Assembly (NCBI RefSeq): GCF_040802235.1
Contig: NC_133167.1
Span: forward strand, 17,538,501-17,602,500
Reading direction: 5' to 3'
Length of the DNA: 64,000 nt
Source of the DNA: Manis javanica
Lineage: Eukaryota > Chordata > Mammalia > Pholidota > Manidae
Part shown: positions 12,101 to 21,446 of the stretch, in pieces
How the letters are laid out: the number at the start of each line of letters is the position of its first letter
Position numbering within the stretch: position 1 is the first letter of the stretch
The notes under the pieces: generated by a model
Seen by the model: the letters and a program-made list of their open reading frames with translations, nothing else
What the model was told of the DNA's origin: nothing
The model's database searches: none
Program-made: the position numbers and the translations under genes

Positions 12101-13532
12101 GAAGCCTGACTTAGGCCCCGGCTTCATCCTAGGGACTGAGGGTCACCAGGGCCCTCTGACCTGTGTTGCCACCAACCAGGATGGCAGCCTGATCTTAACA
12201 GGCTCTGTGGACTGCCAGGCCAAGCTGGTCAGCGCCACCACTGGCAAGGTGAGTTGGCCCGGAGGCTGGCTGTGGAGCCTCTGCTGTCCAAATCCTCTCC
12301 CTTTCCTCTCTCACTCTTCACTGGGCCTCCTTTCTTCACCACCTTTCTTTACAGAGGCCTCCCTCTGATCCTCTCCTCTGGCTCATAGGTGGTGGGCGTT
12401 TTCAGGCCGGAGACCATGGCTTCCCAGCCCAATGTGGGAGAAGGAGAGGAGAGCGAGTCCAACTCAGTGGAGTCCTTAGGCTTCTGCAGTGTGTGAGTGT
12501 GAGCAGGGCCTTGGCCTGCAGACAAACGGGAGGAGCTTGGGAGAGGGGCTGAGGCACCAGGGAGGAGGGGCCGGCGCATGGGTCCAGGTTCCTCTGTGAG
12601 CCTTTGTGGCGCTCTCTGCTCAGGATGCCTCTGGCAGCCGTTGGCTACCTGGATGGGACCTTGGCCATCTATGACCTGTCTACGCAGACCCTCAGGCACC
12701 AGTGTCAGCACCAGGTACAGGCAGCCTGGAGCCATGGCCATGGCTGTGGGGAAGGCCCAGTCTCTGGGCTGGCTCCTGCACGGTCCTTCTCTGTGGCCAT
12801 CCCCACTCCCTTCCGCCATAGGAGTTGGGAGCAGATGACTCTCCTCTCTCCTGCCCCTGACCTCTGCCTTGCTTCTGTTGTACCCTGTTGCAGTCTGGCA
12901 TTGTGCAGCTGCTGTGGGAGGCAGGCACTGCTGTGGTTTACACTTGCAGCCTGGATGGCATCGTGCGCCTCTGGGACGCTCGGACCGGCCGCCTTCTTAC
13001 TGACTACCGGGGCCACACGGCTGAGATCCTGGACTTTGCCCTCAGCAAGTAAGCGAAATGGTCAGGGCTGGGGTCTCTGTGTATATTTGGAATGGGGAGT
13101 AGCATCTGGGGGGGTCCCCGGAGTGTGAGATGGGATTCCGAAGGGAAGCTGGGACTGAAGGCCTGGTTGCAGCCTGTGAGGCCTTGCGGGAGTCATGGCT
13201 TCTTGTTGACTGGCCTCTGGAGCCTCACGTCTCAGTCCCAGGGCTAGGATTGCTCCCCTTGTGCTGCAGCTCTTCTCTTCTGAGTCCCTTCTGGTTTCAA
13301 ATGTGCTTGCTGGACGTGGGCTTGTCAGCCCAGCACCAGGCTCTCAGGATCTAGATGGAGGATGCTCTGGAGGAGGCCACTGAGGCCCCCTGGGTGGTGG
13401 GCTTGGGCTGGGTCCCAGAACCCTCAGTCCCTTGCACCCATGCTTTCTGTCTACAGAGATGCCTCGCTGGTGGTGACCACATCAGGAGACCACAAAGCAA
13501 AAGTATTTTGTGTCCAGAGACCTGACCGCTAG
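9058..13532 (+). CDS. AAMP: AAMP, angio-associated migratory cell protein, eleven coding exons
   Basis: Cytosolic WD40-repeat protein linked to cell migration and angiogenesis; the yeast relative Sqt1 is a chaperone of ribosomal protein uL16. Exons: 9058-9178, 9639-9791, 10484-10603, 11121-11260, 11506-11650, 11938-12021, 12133-12248, 12389-12492, 12624-12714, 12894-13048, 13457-13532. They sum to 1305 nt, 434 aa plus TAG, the human length. Residues 1-90 form a very acidic N-terminal region ([29 protein letters not shown]). From about residue 91 come WD repeats, seen as [85 protein letters not shown] and [12 protein letters not shown]. This is complete and essentially identical to human. It is transcribed away from PNKD and converges on GPBAR1. 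Confidence 0.98.
9639..9791 (+). CDS. AAMP: AAMP coding exon 2
   Basis: Residues 41-91, including the run of seven glutamates and [11 protein letters not shown]. Acceptor AAAGCAG ends at 9638, donor GTAGGT at 9792. Confidence 0.96.
10484..10603 (+). CDS. AAMP: AAMP coding exon 3
   Basis: Residues 92-131, [20 protein letters not shown] to LLFECA, the first WD repeat. Acceptor GGATAG ends at 10483. Confidence 0.96.
11121..11260 (+). CDS. AAMP: AAMP coding exon 4
   Basis: Residues 132-178, [20 protein letters not shown] to EAGDLE, the second WD repeat. Acceptor TTGCAG ends at 11120, donor GTGAGA. Confidence 0.96.
11506..11650 (+). CDS. AAMP: AAMP coding exon 5
   Basis: Residues 179-226, [20 protein letters not shown] to CGRVLPD, the third WD repeat. 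Confidence 0.96.
11938..12021 (+). CDS. AAMP: AAMP coding exon 6
   Basis: Residues 227-254, [20 protein letters not shown] to IYVLK, the fourth WD repeat. Confidence 0.95.
12133..12248 (+). CDS. AAMP: AAMP coding exon 7
   Basis: Residues 255-293, [20 protein letters not shown] to SATTGK, the fifth WD repeat. Confidence 0.95.
12389..12492 (+). CDS. AAMP: AAMP coding exon 8
   Basis: Residues 294-327. [14 protein letters not shown] is followed by an acidic serine-rich loop ([13 protein letters not shown]) and LGFCS. Confidence 0.95.
12624..12714 (+). CDS. AAMP: AAMP coding exon 9
   Basis: Residues 328-358, [20 protein letters not shown] to HQCQHQ, the sixth WD repeat. Confidence 0.95.
12894..13048 (+). 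CDS. AAMP: AAMP coding exon 10
   Basis: Residues 359-409, [20 protein letters not shown] to ILDFALS, the seventh WD repeat and the start of the eighth. Confidence 0.96.
13457..13532 (+). CDS. AAMP: AAMP coding exon 11 (last)
   Basis: Residues 410-434, [20 protein letters not shown] then RPDR, and TAG at 13530-13532. Confidence 0.96.
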
Positions 13533-13910
13533 TGGCTTCAGCCCCTGCTTTGTGTCTGGTGTTGAGGGAGTGAAGGGAGGCACCCCTGACCAGCAGAGGT
13601 GTAGGGTACGAGGAAGAGGAGCGGAGGGGCCCTGGACTACTTTGCAACCCTTCAAACTGACTTGCCCCCTCTCTGCCCCTTTCTTCTCTTAAGAGACCCA
13701 CCCTGTGGGCCCCTCCCTCGCTGGACCTGGCTTGTCCTCAGAGGGAGGAGGGTTCAGGCCTTTCTCTGTCACTGTGACTTGCTGGTGTGAGCCACGGGAG
13801 TGTGTATTTCTATGTGGGGAGGAGGCCATTGGGGTTCCCGTTCTTTCCCTTCCCAAGTCTCTGGGGGTGGAAAGGAGGAAGAGAGATTAGTTACAGATTT
13901 TAAAAATGTA

Positions 13911-13916
13911 AATAAA
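13911..13916 (+). terminator. AAMP: AAMP poly(A) signal
   Basis: AATAAA about 380 bp past the AAMP stop, followed by a GT-rich stretch (GTGTCCGTGTGG). The transcript should end near 13935. Confidence 0.85.
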
Positions 13917-14206
13917 ATATACTTCCCAGAGACAGTGTCCGTGTGGATTTTGTGCTGGCTGGACATGAGGAGGAATCAATGAGGGACATGTTAGGGTGAG
14001 GCTCCCCCTGAGATCTGCTGAATTTTGAGAGACCTTAGCTCAGACTCTCTCAGGCAGTGATTTGTCCTTGCCTACAGTCACTTGTCTGTGTGGAGTTGGA
14101 ATCTCCCCAGATGCACTTGCGGCGTTAGGTTCTTTCCGCAGCCAGTCCACCTGCCTCTCCCTCTCTGAGATATGAATGAGGTAGCCATCAGCTGGGCCAG
14201 AAGGGC

Positions 14207-14212
14207 TTTATT
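14207..14212 (-). terminator. GPBAR1: GPBAR1 poly(A) signal
   Basis: AATAAA on the minus strand 94 bp past the GPBAR1 stop. It lies about 290 bp from the oncoming AAMP signal. Confidence 0.75.
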
Positions 14213-14305
14213 TGGTCAGGGTGGGGTCTGTGGGGACAAGTGGAGATGGACTTGGTGGCCAAAATGGAGGGCTGCTTCTAGTAGGAGTGAACAGAGGCCC
14301 TTTGT

Positions 14306-15298
14306 CTAGTTCAAGTCGAGGTCCACGCTGCTTTGGCTGCTGGTGTGGTAGGTGGTGCCGGTGTCAGGATTGCCCTGGGAGGCTCTTCGCCGAAGCACCC
14401 GTAGCCACCTTCCTGCGGCTGCCCTCCAGGGGGCTGTGTAGCGCTGATCCCCGAGTCCCATGGCCACAGGCACGGCTGCCGCACTGGCGCTGCCCAGTGA
14501 GATGAGGGACAACAGAGTTCCAGGCCCCAGGGGTGGGCGCTGCTCATAGGCCAGGACTGAGAGGAGCAGGGTAGCCACGTAGGGCCCCCAGCACAGCCCA
14601 AAGACCAAGGTGGCCCCGGCGTGTGCCCTCGCCTGCCTCCAGGTAAGGGCCCGGGCCAGGGCTGAGGGTGCACCACGGCACACAGCCCGCTCCAGCCGGC
14701 GGATGTCCTGCAGCTGGCGGTGGGCGGTGGCCAACACACGGGCAGAGAGAAGGGCGGCAGCCCCCACGGCGGGCAGCAGGAGCCCGTAGACTTCAAGGTA
14801 GAGGTAGGGAGCTGGGAAGACAGCCTGGGAGCTGCAGTTGGTACCAGGGACCCAGTGGTTCCACCCCAGAGCCGGCAGGCTGGCAAAGAGCAGGGGGCCA
14901 GCCCAGGTGAGGAGCAGAGCCAGCCGAGTGCTCCCACGGGGCTGGAGAGGCCGCAGCACTGCCATGTAGCGCTCCCCGTGCACCAGCAGGAGGTTGGCAA
15001 GCAGGGAGAGGAAGGAGAAGTTGGGAGCCAAGAAGAGGAAGAGGCAGGACCAGTAGCCCCTGTGGCTCTGGCTCCATAGGCCTGGCAGGGTGGGCAGTGC
15101 CAGCCCTGTGAGCAGCCCGGCCAGCAGCAGGCTCAGGAAGAAGCAGCCAGCAGGCGGACTGCGCAGGTGGCGGTCCCTGGCAATGCCCAGGGCCAGGAGC
15201 AGGTTGGCAGTGACGATGAGGCTTGCCAGAGCTAGGGAGAGCCCCAAGGCCCCCACGGGAATGGGGCTGGGCACTTCCCTGGTGCTGTTGGGTGTCAT
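14306..15298 (-). CDS. GPBAR1: GPBAR1 (TGR5), G-protein-coupled bile acid receptor, intact
   Basis: Class A seven-helix receptor of the plasma membrane that binds secondary bile acids and raises cAMP through Gs. The single coding exon gives 330 aa, the human length, with start MTPNST at 15298 and end SSVDLDLN before the stop. Visible marks are an N-glycosylation site NST at 4-6, and helix 1 at about 17-40. Cys85 and Cys155 are the expected helix-3/loop-2 disulphide pair. ERY at 109-111 stands at the DRY position, a second glycosylation site (NCSS) lies at 154, and helix 7 lacks NPxxY. Residues named in the human ligand pocket, Asn93, Glu169 and Tyr240, are present, but residue 89 is Phe where human has Tyr. 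The frame stays open for 40 more codons upstream to an ATG at 15418, but conservation supports the inner start. Confidence 0.97.
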   Translation of the reverse strand: MTPNSTREVPSPIPVGALGLSLALASLIVTANLLLALGIARDRHLRSPPAGCFFLSLLLAGLLTGLALPTLPGLWSQSHRGYWSCLFLFLAPNFSFLSLLANLLLVHGERYMAVLRPLQPRGSTRLALLLTWAGPLLFASLPALGWNHWVPGTNCSSQAVFPAPYLYLEVYGLLLPAVGAAALLSARVLATAHRQLQDIRRLERAVCRGAPSALARALTWRQARAHAGATLVFGLCWGPYVATLLLSVLAYEQRPPLGPGTLLSLISLGSASAAAVPVAMGLGDQRYTAPWRAAAGRWLRVLRRRASQGNPDTGTTYHTSSQSSVDLDLN

Positions 15299-15305
15299 CT
15301 TGGGC

Positions 15306-15307
15306 CT
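15306..15307 (-). promoter_or_regulatory. GPBAR1: Candidate splice acceptor just upstream of the GPBAR1 start
   Basis: The minus strand reads CCATCCCCAG|GCCCAAGATG, a usable AG eight bases before the start codon. GPBAR1 is known to have noncoding 5' exons, so this AG may join them to the coding exon. This is inference from sequence; a pyrimidine-rich tract is present but modest. Confidence 0.4.
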
Positions 15308-17739
15308 GGGGATGGGGGATGCCTGGAGCAGCAGCTGGCATGCCTGGGTGAAAGATGGGGTGGCCAGATTTAGGGTGGGGCTGCAGGTCACTGCCCCCTT
15401 GCTGGGGGCTACACACAAATTCAGAGGCTGGAGACCAATGGACTGTGGACCATATTGTGTTTGCTGATATACATTTTGTCAGTTAATTGCCGATTAAAAT
15501 TCACATACAAATTCATCTTTTTGGCTTCTCTTGGGAGATCAGGTGTGGCAATGTGTATGTCCTGTGTCGTAGCAACCAGCTGGAGCTGAGCGGTGGCCGT
15601 TCTTAGGTCCCCACAGTCCCCACCCAGCCACTTTGCCCATTTCTGGTCTCTGCCTTGTTCCCTCTGGGCAGCTGTGTTTAGCCTCTGTTTGACTGAAAGG
15701 TGGATCTACCCAGCCTCAAAGCATTTTGTTCATCTTTGCCGCCACCTGGCAAGGCCTCTAAATTAGCCAAAAGGGAGGATAGGGTCTGGCTGGTATGGAA
15801 TGTGGTCTTCTGACCAGCGCACAGTTATGAGCCTCCTTCAGGCGGGGCTGGGGCCTGGTGCTAGGGGAGGGGGTTGCTATCGTCAGATGTGCACAGCCTG
15901 GTTGGCACCAGAGCATTATGATATGGTAGGTTCGCTAAGAATTGGAGGATGGGGACAGGTGTGGCAGAGGCAGGGCTTGCTGAATATTTGCTTTGGTGAC
16001 CAGGCTAGGCAATGGGTGGCAGCAAGCCGGGTGCCCTGTCCCCTGCACCCCACCCCTGAGTCCACGTTACAGTGGGTTACAGCTCAGTGAACAGCCTCTG
16101 GGTAGGACTTCCAGCCTATAACCTTGACTCGTCTGCGCCACACTAGCAACCGGGCCCTTCCTGGGAACTGAAGGGAGAGGAGGTGCTTCGGGAGTAAGAG
16201 GGTTGGCAGTGAATGTGGAGATGCCCCCGCCACTCCCACCCTTAGGGGGTTGAAGCTGAGCTGAGGAGCCGCAGGAGGAGCCGCTGGGCAGTGCCTGGCC
16301 CCCCTGTGGTCTGGCCTAGCCCCATCCTTCCCTTCACTAGGCTCCCTGCCTCAGCCCTCTGGGGCTCTGCCCCACCACCACATCAGGGGATGGGGGAGCG
16401 GTCTTGGGCCTTCAGGAACTCCTGCTCTGTCAACAGGAGGGCAGCCGCTGTTGCCAGGATTAATGTCAATAAGGAAAGGATTCCTACCTGCCCCCTCCCC
16501 TAAGTCAGAGAATCAGAGGGCTCTGGCCACTCCAGGCCCAGAAGATGGTCCCCTTTTTATTTCCAGCTCCCCCAAAGCCCTCCAAGCAGGGCCCCAAGTG
16601 GCTGTGCCCCTTTCTGCTCCCCCCAGCCTGTTTCCTCTTCCTCAGTCTCCCCCAGTGCCCTCCACCCAGGTCATTATCCCCTCTCCAGCAGCCCTCCAGT
16701 TTCTGTTCCCCTTTGTACTATCAACTTTATTAAACCCCGTGAGACCTCAGGGTCTGTTAGTTCCAACCTGGACTCGAGTCCTGCACTGGAGCTCCCAGCC
16801 TGGGCCTGGAGTTAGTTCCCTATCCCACCTCCACCAGAGCAGCAAGAAAGGCAGCCTCAGCCCCAGGGCAATTTCCCAGCAGTGTCCTGGTGGCCCTGGT
16901 GGCTTGGGCTGGGTGCAGTGGCCTCTTCAGGATTTGGGGCTCAGGTCTCCGGGCATGGTAGGCGGCTGAGTGCTGAGTTGGGGAAGGGGAAGAGGGAATA
17001 GCTACTCACATGGCTGTTGGGGACAAGTGTTGCTGGCCAGCCTGGGCTTTCACGAGGGTCAGGGAGTTGCTGCAGCCAGCCCTGCGGGGCTTCTGGCAAT
17101 GTCTGGTGTCCTGGCTGGTGAAGGCATGGTGTTTTCACCCTGTGGGACAGCAGGGCCCTCGGATCTCAGCTGCCCAGGCTCTGCCCCCAGCTGGGTTCCC
17201 AGAGCTGAAGCTGGTGGGGCTCAGCCTGGCCCCGCCTCTGGGGGTGGGACCTGGCACACCCTGGCTGGAGCAACTGGGAGGTCTTCCCCTTCTGCAGGGC
17301 CCGCCCTATCCTTCCATACCAGCGTCCTCTTTTGCAGCCACCAGCCACAGGATGCCACCTCGGCGGCAGATCCCCTACTTCAAGTCATCCAAGCTGCTAC
17401 TGCCCAGCTAATCTGAGAAATGCATGCCAGTTAATGAATAATCATGATTTAGTCTAGCCTTCCCCACTTTCCACCCCAGCTAATGTTTCTATTTTATGAG
17501 CTTTAAATCCCTGGAGTGACCAGCCAGCTGACAGTACGTCGAGCTCCCTGATTCTGCCCCTCTGCTGGAGGAGGGTGTGCCGGAGGTGGCACTGGTGGGG
17601 TGTCAGGGGCCTGATGATCTTCACTGCCTCCATCCTGTCACTTGATGGGCCTTTCAGCTTATCAAGCTAGCCTTGCCTTCCAGAAATGGGTCATTCCACA
17701 CTTTTCTAAACTATATGAAGAGTCAAGTTCTGGGCAATA

Positions 17740-17885
17740 AGGTACAAGTGACTTGGGGGATGTGATTGGGCAAGTCACATGTGGGCCTCAATTTGTAAAA
17801 TGGGAACAAGGAAAAGCACCTCTCAGGGTGTTGTAGGGAATATCATGGACTAACATATGTAATTGCATATATCCCAGCACCTGAG
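17740..17885 (+). repeat. MIR SINE fragment
   Basis: GGGCAAGTCACATGTGGGCC, CAATTTGTAAAATGGGAACA and CTCTCAGGGTGTTGTAGGG follow the MIR core. Confidence 0.7.
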
Positions 17886-17939
17886 AAAAGAGGGAGAGGG
17901 GTCTCAACAAATGACTCCTTTCCTTCCTCTTTCGCAGTG

Positions 17940-18190
17940 ATTAAGAGATATGAGCCAATATTGGAGTCAGAAAGTCTGGGTTAGAATCTCAGAATCCTGG
18001 CTGGGATCCCCCCCTTTTTTTTAGCTGTGTGAACTCAGGCAAATTATGAAAGTTCTCTTACCTTACTTTCCTCATCTGTAAAATGGGGCTCATGTTGTAC
18101 TCACCTGTTTTGAGACTGAAGGAGATAATGTGTTAAGGGCTTACACAGGTGCTCTGCATGTGAGCACTCATTGAGCTCTTATGTCATTAG
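17940..18190 (+). repeat. MIR SINE, nearly full length
   Basis: Contains AGTCTGGGTTAGAATCTCAG, GCTGTGTGAACTCAGGCAAA, CTCATCTGTAAAATGGGGCT and GAAGGAGATAATGTGTTAAG in the MIR order, with a short C/T run inside. Confidence 0.8.
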
Positions 18191-20129
18191 GATTTCTGTC
18201 CTTTGCATGTCCCTCTCCTCCAGCCACCAGTCCCCTTTAAGAACTGTTGCAAAAGGCAGAGAGCCTATGAAAAGCAAAAGAGTAATACTTTTACTCCACA
18301 GGGAAACTGAGTAAACTAGGTACAGTGAGAGGGAGCCAGTTCAAAGCCAGGAAGCTAAGAAGTGTGGTGGCCCAATGACCACCTCATGCAAGGGGTGGCT
18401 TTGGGGTGAAGGGAGAAGCCAGTTACACTCCCTGAGGCCTGAAATGGAAAGAACAGGCTAAAACTACAGCAAGAAAGCTGGAGGTGAGACACTAGGAAAA
18501 ACTTCCTTGCTCAAGAGCACAAGTAAGTAGATGGAGCAAGGGGACTTCTGTGCTTTCTGGGGGGCCTGGGCCTGAAGGGCAGGGGGCCTAGCTTTGCCTG
18601 CCCTGCACAGCAGCCAGGAGTCCCGGAGAGGCAGCACTTCTGTTGGGATGAAAAGTAGGAAGCAGCAAGCATCCATCCTCAAGGGAGCTGGCGGGTGGGA
18701 GGATGCTGGGTTCCAGCAGACGCCCTCAGCCCCACCCTATCTGGTTGGGCAGAAGTCAGAGGCTCTGGGAGAGTTCAGCCCAGGGTCTGGCCAGAAGTGG
18801 GTGTGGGCCCCCTGGATATTGGTCTGCCAGGAATAAACAGACCTCCTGGCCTCCTCCTTGTGGGATCCAGGATGTCTGTGTTTCTTCGCTGCTCTGTCTA
18901 AACATCGTGAGTGGGATGACGAGTGAAGGGAGCCGGGAAGCCTGGGTTCTGTCCCCGGCTCAGCCGTTCTTCCTTACGGATCATCCAGTTCCTCTCTGCT
19001 CCCCCATCCATCGCCGGGACTGACTCATCTCCAGCCTTCTCCTCTTGGCCCAGAAGCAGGCTCTGGTGCAGGCGTTCTCCAGATGCTCCATCCAGCGGAC
19101 TGCGCAGGCCCTGGAGGCCCCACCCTGTCCCCATTCTCCTTTCCTCAGGTAGAGCCCATATCATGGCGCCCAATGCACTACGGCAGGTAGCCCTCCTGAG
19201 CCTCCTGTGCCCACTCCATTCTCCCAGGTATTTTAGTTTCTCTTACCCTTGGTGTCTGAGACTGGGTGTGGTAGGCAAGGGCTGGGGGTACTAACTGGGT
19301 GGGTGCTGGGGCTTCCTGGATCCTAGCTGGCCTTCCTGAGCAGCTGTTCAACACTCTTCACTCCCACAGGTAAGAGCGGACAAGCCTTTGGGAGCCTCTG
19401 AAGGGCTCTGGCACAATCCCATGACTGAGACTGACAGGATCCCGGGTTCAGGAAGCCGTCAGCTCTTTGGACAAAAGAGCCTGGTCCTTCCTTGAAGGGC
19501 TAAACAAGCCAGACTCAGGCTTCCCTAGAAGCTGCAGGAACCACTGTGCTTTGAGCAACTCCCAGAAGGGGGCGGCCTTGAACTTGGAACAGCCCATGCT
19601 TGGGTCTTAGTCCTCTCCAGCTGTTGGGACAAGAACAGGAACTGACAACAGCTAAGTTTGCTCCCCATGAGGACGACGCAGCAGCAGGCTCCATTTCCCT
19701 TCCAGGTGTCCTGCCTGTCAGAAGTAGGTGACAAGGGCCTTGTCCTAGGAAAACACTGGGTGTTTTCCATGGGCGGTGACCTCTTGCCACTGCAGGCCCC
19801 AGGCCAGGCCCACTGGGGGCAGCACTCCCCAGGGCACATGTTTGTTGAGGGGATGAGCACATCTTGTGTCCTGAGAGTGAAGAGTCCATGTAAGTGAAGT
19901 CCAGATGACTGAATGACCTGTGGCTTTCAGATTTCATGACTATGACTCACTGTGACAATTTAGACAAGATGGGTATGTATATACCTAAAACACACCTCAA
20001 AATCAGTACTTACCCTCGAGAGGTGTAATGCCCTCAGATTAGTTTATACTATTCTTTTAAGATTCTGGTGATTAAGTTACACGTGATAAACATACAACAC
20101 ACACGCAATGAGTGTAAAACGAGAAGTCT

Positions 20130-20300
20130 GAGTAAGGTCGGGACTGTCAATAGCACTTTCCTGGCTGTGACACTAGTGTGGTTGTGCAAGATGTTACCAC
20201 TGGGGGCACACTGAGCGAAGGGCACTCAGGATCTGTGTCTTTTCTCACAACTGCATGTCAATCTATAATTATCTCAAAATAGTTTAGGAAATAAAGCAAT
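20130..20300 (+). repeat. LINE 3' end (old L1 type)
   Basis: CAAGATGTTACCACTGGGGG, AACTGCATGTCAATCTATAA and TTATCTCAAAATAG match a common old L1 3'-end consensus. Subfamily not assigned. Confidence 0.55.
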
Positions 20301-20986
20301 TCATTAATGAGTCTCAGGCCAGTCTGAAACACACTGTATTAGACAGAGACAAATTAAAAGGGAAAGCAAGAAGGCAGGAACTATTAGGATGGCCCTCAGA
20401 CCATTTCAGGGGTTGGTAATTCTTTACCAAGCAAAACTTCGGAACCAGTTTTATTTTAGAAATCAGTGTCCTGCTAACGGGAAGAGAATATACTCTGCTA
20501 GGCCCTGCACTGGTAGGTAAGCATCTCCAAACACGCAGTTCCAGCCTTTTGGCTATTGTATGAGAAGAGAAACCATGGCTAGTTTCCAGCAGGCGTACAC
20601 CTAAATACCCATCCATGTCCTGCAGAGCCACACACACCATGGAACATGTTTGGGATATGCTATACATTACTCATGATAAAATAATACACCAGAAAATACC
20701 TTAATATGCTGATCACTATCCTGGGAGCTTCTTGGCCACAACCACCCAGACTTAGTAACCAAGCTTTACAGTTAGCGTGCTCAAGTTTACTCAGAAATGC
20801 CAACCAAGCGCACATCTGGCAGCCTATCCTCTCCTTGAAGGAGAGGCTGAGAGGCTCCTGAACCTAAGGTCTTCCGGCTCAGGTCTGCAGGTTCAAGGGC
20901 AGTGCTGGAACACCCTCCCTCCCTTATCCTCTTTCGGACATAGTCCAGAAAACCAGCAAATTCTCATGTAAGATAGAAAGATTTTC

Positions 20987-20992
20987 TTTATT
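20987..20992 (-). terminator. ARPC2: ARPC2 poly(A) signal
   Basis: AATAAA on the minus strand about 430 bp past the ARPC2 stop, giving a 3' UTR of the usual size for this gene. Confidence 0.8.
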
Positions 20993-21421
20993 AATGACCC
21001 CAACCGTATTTCTTTAGATACAGGAGTTTTGAACTCAAACACTTAGGAGAAAACAAGTTAAGACTGCATTATCTTGCAACTCATTACCAGTAACATATTG
21101 CAAAGCGAAAACAGCTTGGAACAAAAGGGGAAGAGAAGGGGAGTGAGGGAGGGAAGGGGAACGAGGGAGGGAAGATAAAGAAAAGGAATTAAGTTGATCA
21201 AGTGGAATTCTTTTTTCTTCTTTTTTTAATTCTTGGGAACTATGAAGTCCTTGCAAGCACAGCTTGTTTCTGCAGATTATTTTCCAAACGTGTACAAAAT
21301 GGAACCAAAATGGAGAATCCCTTAAGAGCCTGAAGAGGTGCAACATTAAAAGCTACGATTATCCAGTAGCAAGTGTTCCAGCCTTCAGCTGCCAGCCGCT
21401 TCCTCTTCCTGTTCCCAGGAG

Positions 21422-21446
21422 TTAGCGGGATGAGAACGTCTTCCCC
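21422..21446 (-). CDS. ARPC2: ARPC2 coding exon 10 (last, 25 bp of code)
   Basis: Completes Thr293 and encodes GKTFSSR, then TAA at 21424-21422. It is too short to be called by ORF length; the acceptor is TTTTGAAG. Confidence 0.95.

Larger units (their letters stand above)
15310..20970. other. GPBAR1 upstream / ARPC2 downstream intergenic DNA
   Basis: No coding exon recognised. It should hold the noncoding 5' exons and promoter of GPBAR1 (minus), which I cannot place. It contains MIR copies at 17.7-18.2 kb and an L1-type 3' end at 20.1-20.3 kb. GC content is high up to about 17.4 kb and falls after. Confidence 0.5.

Noticed and set aside
14311-15000. 229-codon open frame on the minus strand within GPBAR1
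   Set aside because: It is a shifted frame of the GC-rich GPBAR1 coding exon; the GPBAR1 frame itself matches the known receptor over its full length.
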